Shown: piece by piece, positions 1 to 12,301 of the stretch
How the letters are laid out: each line of letters begins with the position of its first letter
Numbering within the stretch: position 1 is the first letter of the stretch
From: Helianthus annuus
Taxonomy: Eukaryota; Streptophyta; Magnoliopsida; Asterales; Asteraceae
Direction: 5' to 3'
Length of the DNA: 64,000 bases
Assembly (NCBI RefSeq): GCF_002127325.2
Contig: NC_035437.2
Span: 172,394,530-172,458,529, forward strand
The notes under the pieces: model-generated
What the model was told of the DNA's origin: nothing
Seen by the model: the letters and a program-made list of their open reading frames with translations, nothing else
Databases searched by the model: none
Translations under genes and position numbers: made by a program

Positions 1-719
1 TAGTGCCTCTTCAAAAATTGTGTAACGGTTAATGTCTATTTCATTCATTATTTTCCATTTTTTTTCTTCTCTTCAATGGCATTTTTAGGAAACTTTATAA
101 ATGCATTTCTTTAATTGAATAATGATAAGGGTTTGAGCGAGAAAAAATTGTGAGGTAAAAATATGGTAGTGACATATCTCAAAGTTTGTAATAACTTAAA
201 ATTTTGATTCGCAGAAAAAAAGAAAACAAAAAATGTTATATATTAGTAAGATTAGATCTTTTATTTAATAATTGTAACAAAGTAACATGTAAAGAAAAAT
301 ATGATAGAAATACAAAAGTTATTATTATTAAAACCTATATAAATTAGCAACTTTTCTATGCATAAGGACTTGTACATTATACTTTGCACATTATTCAAAA
401 AAAACTTGACTTTTTAGTTTTAACCCTAAGGTTTGTATCTTTTGCAATTTTAACCCTACATAATTTGTTTTTTTAACTTTAACCCAAAACTTTTCATTAT
501 TTGCAATTCAACTTCACAACTTTTGTCACTTATACTTTTCATCTTTCGCAAATTTCCGTTTTACGTATAGTTCTAAATTTTTCGAGTTAATACGACACAA
601 CGTGCATGTGTGGTTCAACGTTTTTGCCTCTATTTTTCCATGTTTGACAGGTTCATCGCAACACGCATATCCTAGGTCAAGTCAGTGTTGGTGGTCGATG
701 ACAGTTGTGTGACATTAGT
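1..719. other. AT-rich intergenic, no gene seen
   Basis: No supported coding exon or RNA gene. Bases 410-540 hold loosely repeated phrases (TTTTAACCCTA, TTTGCAATT) resembling one arm of the foldback elements found elsewhere in the window, but no second arm is visible. Confidence 0.5.
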
Positions 720-976
720 ACTATTTGACACCGTTTGATGGGATTTTAATTTTTGTAATTTATAAAAATTAGAGATAACTAATATTAATTATCAGTAATA
801 TCGAATAGTTAAAGAATATTGATATGGTTGAAGAGATTAAACTAAATAATATTTCATAGAAGATTATCTATAATTAATTAGAAGATATTAAACTAAATGA
901 TAATTATCCATAGACTACATGGCCTAATATTGTGACAAGTGTCCCAAACATGGTTTCTTTTATTATATAGTATAGA
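720..976 (-). mobile_element. Helitron 5' end remnant
   Basis: Read on the minus strand, the sequence from base 976 begins TCTATACTATATAATAAAAG, preceded by A. It matches the 5' end of the complete Helitron at 2693-3688. No CTAG end with a hairpin is visible to the left, so the 3' part appears lost. The left limit is arbitrary. Confidence 0.5.
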
Positions 977-1345
977 TTTAGAGTTAACTTTTATTTTGCT
1001 CCCATCATTTTAATGGTTATGCTCTAATCTTTTAAAAATAGTCATTTTACTCTCTGGTCTATGAAACCCATCACGATTTCACTCCCCGTCCCAAACAAAA
1101 TCCATTTTAAACGTTAAAAATTGTCACGTTCATACAACACAATGGACAATTATGACCATAATTAGGCCAATACCTAGACTGAAACCTGACAATTTTTAAC
1201 GTTTAAAATGGATTCCGTTTGGGGCAAGGAGTGAAATCGTGATAAGCTTGATAGATCAGGGAGTAAAACGGCTATTTTTAAAAAATTGGGGCAAAACCGT
1301 TAAAACGACCAAACCACAGGGAGCAAAATGGACTAATATTATTTA
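977..1345. mobile_element. Foldback (hairpin) element, 'GCTCC' type
   Basis: The left half (TTTTGCTCCC, ACTCTCTGGTCTATG, AAAATCCATTTTAAACG) recurs as its reverse complement in the right half (CGTTTAAAATGGATTCCG, GAGTAAAACGGC, GGGAGCAAAATGG). No coding capacity. Same style as 60603-60881. Target duplication not resolved. Confidence 0.6.
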
Positions 1346-1484
1346 TCATTTATACATTTACGGAGTTTTAAATAAAGGATTAAATTTATTGATACTTCGT
1401 TAACAAATTTTGCAACAACAGAATAATCTATTTTTATCACGAAAACCAAACTTTGTATTAATATATTAAATATTTTTATTTTCA

Positions 1485-2028
1485 CTATACAAAATTACAT
1501 TTATTCGACCCATGTAACACATGAGGTTTTTTAAGATATAATTTTTTTATTTGATATATAAAATTATATTTATTCAATTCGTACAATACACGTGGTTTTT
1601 TAAGGATATATATTTTTTTATTATTTAGTACAGAAAATTACATTTATTCAAACCATGTAATGCGCATATTTTTAAAGATGTAATTTTTTTATTGTTTGGT
1701 ATATAAAATTACATTTATTCAACCCGTATAATAAATGAGGTTTTTTAAAGATGTATTATTTTATTATTTGGTAAACAATATTGTATTTATTTAACCCGTG
1801 TAATACACGTGGTTTTAAAGATATAACTTTTTTATTTGTTATATAAAATTACATTTATTCAACCCGTACAATATGATTCTTATAGATATAACTTTTTATT
1901 ATTTAATATATAAAATTATATTTATTAAACCCGTACAATAAATAAGGTTTTAAAGATATATTGTTTTATTATTTAGTATATAAAATTTATTTATTCAACC
2001 CCGTGTAATACACGGGGTTATAACCTAG
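1485..2028 (+). mobile_element. Helitron 3' end preceded by an array of hairpin-like units
   Basis: Bases 1999-2017 form a perfect hairpin CCCCGTGT-AAT-ACACGGGG. Seven bases later comes CTAG (2025-2028) followed by T, the canonical Helitron 3' terminus. Upstream, the hairpin sequence is repeated in degenerate form at roughly 66-75 bp spacing (near 1505, 1577, 1652, 1723, 1795, 1860 and 1929), each unit also carrying an AAAATTACATTTATTCAA block. No matching plus-strand 5' end is seen in the window. Confidence 0.6.
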
Positions 2029-2048
2029 TTATATTATATATTATGAGG

Positions 2049-2291
2049 GTTTTTTTTTTTTTTTTTTTTTTTTTTTAACGGCTAGCTGCTTTTTACGTGT
2101 AAACCCACCCTTTCGGAGCTATGTCCAAAGGCCGACTACTCGACCACCGCTAGAAAGCGTAGCACACCCCAGATGCGCGGAAACCCCGTGGAATAGGTAA
2201 AACCGCGCCCCCCTCGGACTCGAACCCGGGTAAAACCCCGGGCCAAGCCCTCACCGAGTGTGTACAACCACTGCGCTGCAATGGAAGACAC
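2049..2291 (-). mobile_element. tRNA-derived SINE, minus strand
   Basis: On the minus strand the element starts near 2286 with a tRNA-like A box (GCGCAGTGG) and, some 40 bp on, a B box (GGGTTCGAGTCC), and ends in a poly(A) tail (T-run at about 2050-2076 on the plus strand). It is bracketed by an imperfect 11 bp target duplication, ATATTATGAGG (2038-2048) and ATATTCTGAGG (2292-2302). These are the hallmarks of an RNA polymerase III retroposon. No protein is encoded. Confidence 0.8.
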
Positions 2292-2302
2292 ATATTCTGA
2301 GG

Positions 2303-2692
2303 TGAGTTAACGTACGATACGTACGAGATGAAATTACGCATGTTATAAAACTCAAAACTTTAATCACACATGTTGAAAAATCATAAATCACGCATGTAGA
2401 AAATCATAATCACGCATGTTATAAAAGTAATTACACATGTTATAATTTTATCTCGTACGTATTGATGTTAAAGGATATTGTATTTTGCATTTTCCCTCTA
2501 TATTATACTAGAGATAAAAGATTGATTGATTTATCTATTAATTTGGAAAACTCCTTGTCTCTACAAAGATTACTATTCCTAATTTTCTAATTAAATTTCC
2601 TAATTTCTTTGCATGACAGTGCAAGATGCATATTCACACATACTCAGCTCACTCTCATACCAAATTATTAATTAATTGATTATATACATATA
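2303..2692. other. AT-rich intergenic, no gene seen
   Basis: Nothing coding. Bases 2330-2450 contain several near-copies of the word ATCACGCATGTTATAAAA, a short degenerate repeat. Confidence 0.45.
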
Positions 2693-3390
2693 CTAGGTTA
2701 GTTCCCCGTGTATTACACGGGTTGAACAATTTAAACTATATAGTATATATTTTTCCTGTAAATGCAAAACAAAGACAGAGACATTTACATACCATATTGA
2801 CATAAATGAGTTAATATAAATGTAACCCATCAACTCGTACATATTAATTAATGTCGTAGAGTTCGATAAGATGGCTCTAATGTCGGTTGAATGAGGTCAA
2901 TCAGAGTCTATTTGATACCCTTTGTACGACTTCTTATTTTTTGAATCTTTGTATTTGATTCTAAACCTACTATTAATATTATTGATAATAATTTTAGTTA
3001 TATATATCAATAATATATTATATATATATCATGGTTGTAAAAATCCCGACTAGTCTTCGATTAGTCGCCGATTAATCACTAATAAAAGGTGCACCGATTA
3101 ATGGCCGATTAATCACTAGGCGGTCAATGGCGGTCCTATTCTGGCCAGACGCCGGCCAAATTTCGACCAAACCTTATAAATTCCTTCCAATTACTTAAAT
3201 AAATGTGTCAATAAGTGGTTAAAAAATATCTGCTTTAGAAAACTACATATAAAAATATATGTGTATATATATAACTAAAAATTACATATAAAAATCTCGA
3301 TCCGATTAATTCAGATTAATCCCTATTAATCCCGATTAATCGCTAGTCGGTACCCCACCGCCCGACTAGCGCATAGCGATTCTTACAACA

Positions 3391-3421
<31 letters not shown>

Positions 3422-3688
3422 CAATAATATATTTAGTCTAACATATTAATATTATTATGAATTTCGAAACTTGTTTAGTTAGGATTTAAGATTCTATTGA
3501 AGTTTTAGTTTAACAATAGGTTATTGAATTAATAATAAGAATTTGTATTAGATTAGGTTAAATATTATTATTATTTGTATTAGATTATATTAAATATTAT
3601 TATTATTAGTATTATTAATAATTTTAATCAATTAAATGAGAGAATGACAAGTGTCTCAAAACAGATTTCTTTTATTATATAGTATAGA
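2693..3688 (-). mobile_element. Non-autonomous Helitron
   Basis: On the minus strand the 5' end is TCTATACTATATAATAAAAG at 3688, preceded by host A. The 3' end is a CCCGTGTAATACACGGG hairpin followed by CTAG (2696-2693) and host T. The A|TC...CTAG|T arrangement without target duplication is diagnostic for Helitrons, which insert between A and T. At 996 bp, with no Rep/helicase reading frame, it is a non-autonomous copy. A smaller inverted-repeat element is nested at about 3033-3392. Confidence 0.75.
3033..3392. mobile_element. MITE nested in the Helitron
   Basis: Inverted ends: GTTGTAAAAATCCCGACTAG on the left and the reverse complement of CTAGCGCATAGCGATTCTTACAACAC on the right, with many GATTAATC words between them. 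The flanks are TA repeats, so the target duplication cannot be read. A related end, GTGTTGTAAAAATCGAGATTAAT, occurs at about 62071. Confidence 0.55.
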
Positions 3689-4666
3689 TATAGATTCTAC
3701 AAACAATATTTTACTATTTATATCCAATTAAATTTTATAAAAAAAGTTTTATATGGTTTTATTTAAGATATACTTCTTCATATAATATTGTAAATAATTT
3801 AATTTAATTCTTGAATTAATTGTAGCAAATAGGAATCCGAGGGGATAATCGTGTATTGGTTTCCACCGCACCGTCACTCTAGGATACATGATATGACTTA
3901 AATGAAAGTATGAATCACATTTTATTGCATCTTACACCCTTGTATAATGTCAACATTTCCCACTTAACCCCCTTATATGTTTCTTTTATCAATATACTAC
4001 CTTCCATTGGAACGCCGTTATCATTTCTAACACGCGTAAGAACATATTAATTTAATTTGAATGTTTTATTGTTATAGAGTACGATCTCGTTCCGTCCATA
4101 GAGCCACTAGATGCGGCTGACTCGTCACATGAAACCTATGATAATTGATTATAGCATAGCATTTAGACACTAACAAGACCACAACTCGTAAATCGGAAGG
4201 AGAGAGCGACATCTACTTGCTTAATTACCCTATCATGCAATTTATTACATAATATGAGCATATATACTATAAACATACTTTTAAGTTAAATATAATTATT
4301 TCACACACATGTAATTGTTATTGTTGTCTTATATGTGTAGTTGAGCGGGTCATAAAGACATGATATTTAAGAAGTGTTTCGAGTTCAATATCTTGCACTG
4401 ATAGTGAGTAACTTTGCTTATCAAAAAGTAAAATAAAATTGTGGGATGTTGGACTAGTTTGATTATACCATCAGCTGGCCAGTTATTCGGTGAGCTTGAT
4501 TTAGCTCTCACGTAATGAGTATAAGATGGTTTGACATGTGTCAGCTGAGTTGATGGGATTCTATTTTTATATATTTTTTTTAAATTATTAACGTTAAAAA
4601 CTTATACATCTATGATTAAACATGTATTTTCATGCCATCAAAAGATGTTTTAAAAACAAACTATTT
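3689..4666. other. Intergenic, no gene seen
   Basis: About 980 bp without a supported exon, RNA gene or clear terminal repeats. It contains only short degenerate AT-rich stretches. Confidence 0.5.
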
Positions 4667-4675
4667 AAAACCTAT

Positions 4676-5141
4676 TAGGGTCAGTTCGGTCTGGTTCGAA
4701 TATTAGCATTATTCATAACGGTAATCGAAGTCATCGGTTAATCGGTTGGGGGTTTATTCGGTTAATTTGTTGGTTTTCGGTTCAGTTCAGTTAATTCCGG
4801 TTAATAACCAAACCAAACATTGGCTAAAATTTTTGTTTAGAAATACATCTAATGGAGTTATAAATACATGAAACAGATATATAAATACATGAGTTGGATG
4901 TATGAATAATTAAAATGGAGGTAAAACACATGAAATGGAAGTATAAAACATGACATATATGTATAAAAGCTAGAAATATACGAAGGCTTAAATGATTCGG
5001 TTCGTTTAATTTCGGTTAACCGTTGGTACAAAAAATATTTATTAACCGATTTTCAGTTAATCCAGTTTCGGTTAATTTCAGTTAAGCTTTATCAATTTTC
5101 AGTTCAGTTTTAAATTAACACTTCGGTTATTACTCACCCCT
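4676..5141. mobile_element. Small DNA transposon rich in GGTT/CGGTTAA words
   Basis: Bracketed by a perfect 9 bp target duplication AAAACCTAT (4667-4675 and 5142-5150). The ends begin TAGGG on the left and, read inward from the right, TAGGGGTGAGTAATAACCG. The interior is packed with TCGGTTAATT-type words that pair with each other. No coding capacity. A relative with the same GGTGAGTAATAACCGAA end lies at about 20443-20855. Confidence 0.65.
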
Positions 5142-5469
5142 AAAACCTATATTGTTTCGTAATTATCATACCCCATTAATGCTTCAAAGTCTTACAAACT
5201 GCAAAAAATGGAATATCAGTATATCACTCACTCTTTGTTAACATGTTAAATACCCTTTTTTGTCACATGTGTGGTCAAAGTGTATCAACTTATACAAAAT
5301 GGTGATAATATTATAACGATACAAAATAAAAGGGGGGTAATATGCATGAATATTTTAATAGAAGGGCTAAACTGAAATAAAAGTAAATAAGTAAAACGTA
5401 ATACGGACAATAAATACAAAAAAAAAACGCAAAAAAGCTCAGCTGGAAACCTTGAGAAGAACAAAATAG

Positions 5470-7143
5470 GAATAGTTGAAAGAGAAAGAGAGAGAAAGTA
5501 GAGAGAGAAAGAAGAAGAGAGAGATAGAGAGAGAGACCTATACATACAAAATATACACAATATACGCATCAGATCCTCTCTGTTTTCATTCTCCAGCATC
5601 TTCTGTTCAATTCGAGAACTCTCATCCGATTAATTTGATTCTTCTCAACACATCGATCGCTGTTTCCAAATCGAAAATAAGTTTAACCTGCTCGAACAAA
5701 TTGAATCGGTTAGCAGATTGTGAATTTGTGATCCTCACGCTTCAGTTCTACGGTTTTCGGTATGATTTCATATAGTTTTATCTCTCGAATCAAATGTTTT
5801 TTGTTAACAATTTTGTTTAACAAAATGCAGATTAGCTGTTTATCGATAGGGCTAATTCGAGATCTGATTTGGTTCTATACTGGCATTGTTGAAATTTATG
5901 TGTATATGTTGTTTAATTGGATGTGTGAATGATTAGGTATCGATTTTGTTGCGTTTGTTTGTATATGTACGTGTTATGATAACTATGATAAGTTTGAGAG
6001 CTCACTAGTGTTAATAAATCTCAAGAGTAATAGATTTAGATTATTGTTATTATGTTTATGTTTATCTCTGTACAGGTTAGGTTAACTATGATAAGTTTGA
6101 GAGCTCACTAGTGGTGATTAATTGTTATTTATGTGTGTTTATGGAGGTATATACTAAGAGTATCAGATTTAGATTATTATTGTTACTCTTAGTTAGGTTT
6201 TATTTGTGGAAAAGTGATTTGACATGTAAGAGATTCTAGATCTGCTTTTAATTTCATAGATGCTATCGCTGGTAGAAATATATGTGGTTTTGTTCTGCAA
6301 TTGAATGTGTTAATGATTGATTAACTATCACTTTTGTTGCATTTGTTTATATTTGTACATGTTATGTTAACTACGATAAATTTAAGAGCTCACTCGAGTT
6401 GATAAATTGTTGTTTATTTACGGTTATGGAGATAAATCTCAATGGTATCAGATTTAGATTATTATTAGTTAGGTTAGATTCTAGTTCTTCTTAAAATTTC
6501 ATAGATGCTATGAATGGTAAACATGAAGTTAAACTGCAAAACTTATGTGTTTTTGTTGCTCAATTGGATGTGTTAATGATTATGCATCACTTTTGTTGCA
6601 TTTGTTTATATCTATACATGTTAGGCTAACTATGCTAAGTTTGAGAGCTCACTCGAGTTGATATATTGTTATTTATTTACGGTTATGGAGGTAAAATTAT
6701 TAAGAGTATCAGATTTAGATTATAGTTAGGTTTTATTTGTGGAAAAATGATTTGACATTTTAAAGAGATTCTAGATCTGCTTTTAATTTCATGGATGCTA
6801 TCAATGGTAGACATGAAGCTGGACAGCAAAATTTGAAGGTTGGATGTTTTGTCTTGTTATGTGTAATATCTGAAATTTCATTGATGAATGAATTTCATGG
6901 GGAAATGGGAAAACGATAGTCTTATTATTTTTTATTTAATGCTTCTGTAATCTGTACTTGCATGTCTTTTTACACTGCAGTGTACTGTAGGTTTCTGTTT
7001 TTGTGGTTTGTTTGATAATGAAGAGGACTTGTTCTGTTACAGATTAAAAAACACCATGGTTTTTTATGGTTTTGCTCACAGACATACTTGTCTGTGCTGA
7101 AGGTTATTAGTTTTCAGTCTCTACCCTTCTGCACTTGGCTAAA
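5470..7143 (+). promoter_or_regulatory. 5' leader and leader intron of the SEC14-like gene
   Basis: A GA-rich microsatellite (about 5484-5540), typical of plant 5' UTRs, is followed by a leader ending near TTTTCG|GTATGA (5760), the best donor seen. The start codon at 7144 is reached after a leader intron of about 1.3 kb, whose acceptor may be the CACAG at about 7081 or a later AG. The intron contains about four degenerate copies of a block with the words AACTATGATAAGTTTGAGAG, GTATCAGATTTAGATTATT and GATTCTAGATCTGC. Exact transcription start and acceptor cannot be fixed without RNA data. Confidence 0.5.
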
Positions 7144-10100
7144 ATGTCAGGTAAGTTAGTTTGACTTATATGCATTTTAAATAAACAGAGTTTTGTTGTA
7201 GATGTAATTTTGTTTGACTGTTTGACTTTACTTCTCATGTGGACTGTTTGGCTAGAAGGAATTGAGGCTTTTGATGAAACAAGAGAAAGGAGGTCAGATA
7301 TCGAGATTTCTGAAGACGAAAGACGGCAATCCAAAATTGGAGCCCTAAAAAAGAAGGCAATAAATGCTTCAAACAAGTTCACTCACTCACTAAAGAAAAG
7401 GGGAAAAAGGAAAATTGATTACAGGGTTCCTTCGGTTTCAATAGAAGACGTACGCAATGCAAACGAGGAGAAAGCAGTCCATGAATTGAGGCAAAAGCTT
7501 CTTGATAAGGACTTACTGCCACCTAGACATGATGACTATCACACATTGCTGAGGCTAGTAATTATATTCTTTCAGTGTTTCAAATCTTTGCTGTTAGATT
7601 TGGCATGCCAAGAAACATGATGAGTAATATGGGATCATGGGAATTTTCTAAAAATGAACATGATAGAATTTGGTTATTTGGTTATTAATTGAAATTAGAA
7701 AGGGGCATACATACTATATAAACACTAATATGGAAAGCACATTTTACAACTAATAGCTTGTTTTTTACGTATCGTTGGTAGCTGATCAGTTTTATGAATT
7801 AGTTATATAACACAAGCTAGAGCTCAACCTCTTTATTTGCTTTCATTTAGGTTCTTGAAGGCGCGTGACTTTAACATTGAAAGAACAGCTCGCATGTGGG
7901 AAGAAATGCTAAATTGGCGGAAAGAGTACGGAACAGATACAATACTGGAGGTAATTAAAATGATATTCAAAACTTCACACAACATGATATTCTTAACTAC
8001 ATATATCTGCGTAAAACAAATAGAACACAATTTTAGAAATATTACTGTTATTGCAGACTTTAATTAGCAGAATGCCACCCTTATGCATTTAAGATATCAA
8101 CTTGCAATGGTAAAATGGGACAATCAGTAAATTATAACTATTCACTTTCAATAGCGGGACAATTAGTAAATTATAACTATTCACTTTCAATAGTGGAGCG
8201 AATTTACTCTATTATAAATTGATGATGGGAAAACACAGGATTTTCATTATGATGAGCTGGAAGAAGTCTTGCAGCATTACCCACACGGGTACCATGGAGT
8301 TGATCGCGAAGGCAGGCCCGTTTATATCGAAAGGCTCGGGAAAGCGCACCCTAGTAGGCTAATGCGCATCACTTCAATCGAGCGTTACCTAAAATATCAC
8401 GTTCAAGAGTTTGAAAGGGCTTTTAGTGAAAAGTTCCCCGCGTGTTCAATTGCAGCAAAAAGACATATTTGTTCAACTACCACAATTTTGGATGTACAAG
8501 GCTTGGTATGTTAGTTAACCTTTTGTTTTATATAATAGTATGGGATGATGTTAATGTCATAATAACGTTTCTATATATCCCTAATAAGTAATAATTATAA
8601 AATAATAATAATTTGATGTGCAGGGCTTGAAGAATTTCACTCCAACTGCAGCAAGTATGCTTGGGGCAATGTCAAAGGTTGACAGTAACTACTACCCAGA
8701 GGTAGTTAACTCTTTCAGCAAACTTTCTTTTCCAAAATTGCCCTTTGTTTTTGACTTTTTGTAAATAATGTACTATAATATTTACTGCCAGACACTACAC
8801 CGCATGTTCGTTGTCAACGCGGGCCCTACCTTCAAGAACTGTCTATGGCCTGCTGCTCAAAAGTTTCTTGATGCAAAGACAATTGCGAAAATTCAGGTAA
8901 GTAATTGTGCTTTTGTTTCTAACTTTCAACTGCTTGAACGCCTGAACTGTCTGCAAAGTATCAGTTATGTTTTTACATTGAAGGTTTTGGAACCGAAGTC
9001 GTTGAGTAAACTACAAGAGGTGATTGACCCAAGGTTTGTTTGTTGACCTGATTTTGACCTGCCAAGTATTCAATTACATGAGTTTTCTGATTCTTTGTAT
9101 TGTTGTAGTCAACTGCCCGACTTTCTTGGTGGTTCATGCGTGTGTCCTGTTGAGGGTGGCTGCCTAAGGTCGAATAAGGGTCCATGGAATGACCCTGAAA
9201 TAATGAAGGTGTGAATTTATTTTGAGCATTTGTGTCCACTTGTTTTATCAGTTCATATAAATGTATATTATCTAAAGTATTTTTGATAGTCGGCTTAAGT
9301 CTATTATACGTCCTAAATAGTTATGAAGTTTAGTAAGTTTGATAAAAAAAATTGAAATCCTAAAATAATTATAAACCTTAATGTTTTACATTCAATTTCA
9401 AATATTACATATTCAAAATCACATAAATAAAATTTACAGTACTTGAGTGAATACCTTAAATTGTCAAAGTTCAATAGATATAAAATTTTGATAGAAGTTC
9501 ATAAAATTATTGAATGTTTAAACCTTTATTCATTAATATTATTTTTGTCTTGACGAAGCATTATCTATTTTTTCTCATCTACATATGATTCTCCTTGAAG
9601 CATCAAATAACATGCCACTTTTTTTAAAGAGTTAAATGCCATTTTAGTCCCTGTGGTTTTGGCCATTTTGTCAGTTTAGTCCAAAGGTTTCATTTTTAAC
9701 CTGTGGGTCCAAAAAGGTTTCACAGTTGCCATTTTAGTCCATTTGGATAACTTCATCCATTTTTTCTGTTAACGAGAAGGCCAATTCGGTCATTTTGTAT
9801 GTAATTTTGTTAACTAAAAGGGCAATTCAGCCATATAAAATGACCGAATTGGCCTTCTCGTTAACAGAAAAAATGGATGAATTTAACCCAGTGGACTAAA
9901 ATGGCAACCGTGAAACCTTTTTGGACCCACATGTTAAAAATGAAACCTTTGGACTAAACTGGCAAAATGGTCCAAACCACAGGGACTAAAATGGCATTTA
10001 ACTCTTTTTTGAAAGATTGTTAAAGTTTCAACTTAACTGAACGAAAATTGACATAATTAACAAAAATCTGTTTTTTTGCAGGTTGTTAATAACGCAGAAG

Positions 10101-12238
10101 CCAGATTTGTAAGGCAAATCACCAGTCTATCTAGTGATCAACAAAAAGTCGACTCTTATATCCAGTATTACCCCGTGAAGGTATATATTGAAATCAAATA
10201 ACTAAAACATTGACAACATTGACATTCAAATGTAGATGGTTTCCTCTAATTATCCTTTGTATTTTTTTAGGGAAGAAGTGACATGTCAAACATAGAATCT
10301 GGATCAGATGTTGATGACCCTTGCTTTTTATCTACCGTAAATGATCCTAGGATCTCAAAATTAGCGTCGGTTTGTGAAGAAGTAAGTAGCGATAATGTCA
10401 TCCCACCGCTTACTTTAAAACACATATTCCTCTTTTTTATGTTTGTATGTATAGTATTACGCATTGTTACCAGACCGATTTTAAAAACTAGTTCCGTAAC
10501 TTAAAAAATGAACACTCACACCCACACGCATATTTAAACTATCTTAAAAAACAAAGTCGGTGGCTTTTACGCCACCGACACCCCAACTTTCAACCTTTGT
10601 CACAAGACTCACAACCACTCCCTTTACTTTGAATTTCCACACCAACACCCTCATCTTTCAAAATTCACCACCACCACTCCTCTACTTTGTTAGGGGTATC
10701 GGATCAGAGGAGGCTCGAGCGGAAGCGGAACAAACACACACACACACACACTAGCAGAAAATAAAGAACACGAGAATTTACGTGGTTCTGTCAAGGTGAC
10801 CTACGTCCACGGGTTGCAACTAGGGTTTTACTTTTATTAGATGCTCAGAACTGTTTTCAGAATGATACAGATTACAATTACATCATAGGTATTTATAGAA
10901 CAAGATTAGGGTTTCCTACTTGGTCAACAAGTTAACTAAGTGGGCCTAATAACTAGGGCCGACTAACCCTAACTAGGGCCGGCTAACCCTAATTAGGGCC
11001 GGCTACCCTAAAGCCTACGAACCCAACATACTTTGCTTTTCCACCATCACCCCCTCTGATTTTACGTATTTATGGATCCACCCCTCTACTTTTACATATT
11101 TCCGCCACCACCCCTCTACTTTTACACTTTGCCTTTTTTAGACTTTACATTTTTACCCTTTTCAATATTAGTCCATTTTTACACCCGCTCAACTTTAAAA
11201 AATTGCAATTGTAACCCCTAGACTGTTACTCCTACTTTTGCAAATGCCATTGCATTGTGTTTTACGAAATGTGTTAGGCGTTGTGTTTTACACTTCGTGC
11301 TTTACACTTTTTTTGTAGTTGTCTTAGACAACATTGCGTTTTTCGAATTGTGTGTTGTCTTACTACACGTTTCCACCTGCCGCGCGCCGCCGCAACGCGC
11401 GGCATGCAAAATACTAGTATATAAATAACAAACTAACAGACAAACATACCGAGTAAAATTCCTACTGGCCTTGAATGTATTGCAATAGAGGGTGTGTTTT
11501 TGATAAGTAAATTTCTTAATTCAAGTTTTATTCTGCAGGCGACAACATCCGATTCACCTGCATACTACAGTTGTAACGATCATTTTACTTCATTTGACCA
11601 GAGGCAAGATACATCTCCGAGTCAATCTCCTACTTCCGGTATAACCCTACAAGATTCAGAAGGTATATGCAATTATCAAACTAGCTTACTAGCCCGTTGT
11701 CACACCATTATCATGGATGAGCTATGGACATATAGAAGTATACGTAACAAACCAGACCATAAAACAGGCCTAAATCAAACAATGCTTTGTTCTTGTTTAG
11801 GTGCTTCTTTAATTATCCGTTATTTGGATAATATTCTTGAGAAGGTTGTGAAGAGAGGTTTCAGTTGCATAGCAAGACCAGTGCTTTCATTGGTGGTAAA
11901 ATTAATCGAACGTATGTTCAGTTTACCAATTGAATATTATTGGAGAAAACAGAACAACGTATATCCAAACAATGCTGTGGAACACAGATATGAGAGCCAA
12001 ACACATGTCCAAACAGAAGCTGTCAGAGAAAATCAAATACTTCCGTGTGTCGAACGCCTGCAAAAACTCGAAGAAATTCTAGAAGAAATTAAGAAACGGC
12101 CTGCTCAAATTCCTGTTGAAAAGGAGCATATGCTGAACAATTCGTTGGACCGGATTAAATCAGTAGAATTTGACCTAAATAAAACTAAGAGGGTATGTTC
12201 CTTTTACTGTATCATTATTATTACTATTATTATTTATA

Positions 12239-12301
<63 letters not shown>

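Noticed and set aside
5285..5775. Open frames over the GA-rich leader
   Set aside because: The repetitive Arg/Glu/Ser composition comes from the (GA)n tract in the 5' UTR of the SEC14-like gene.
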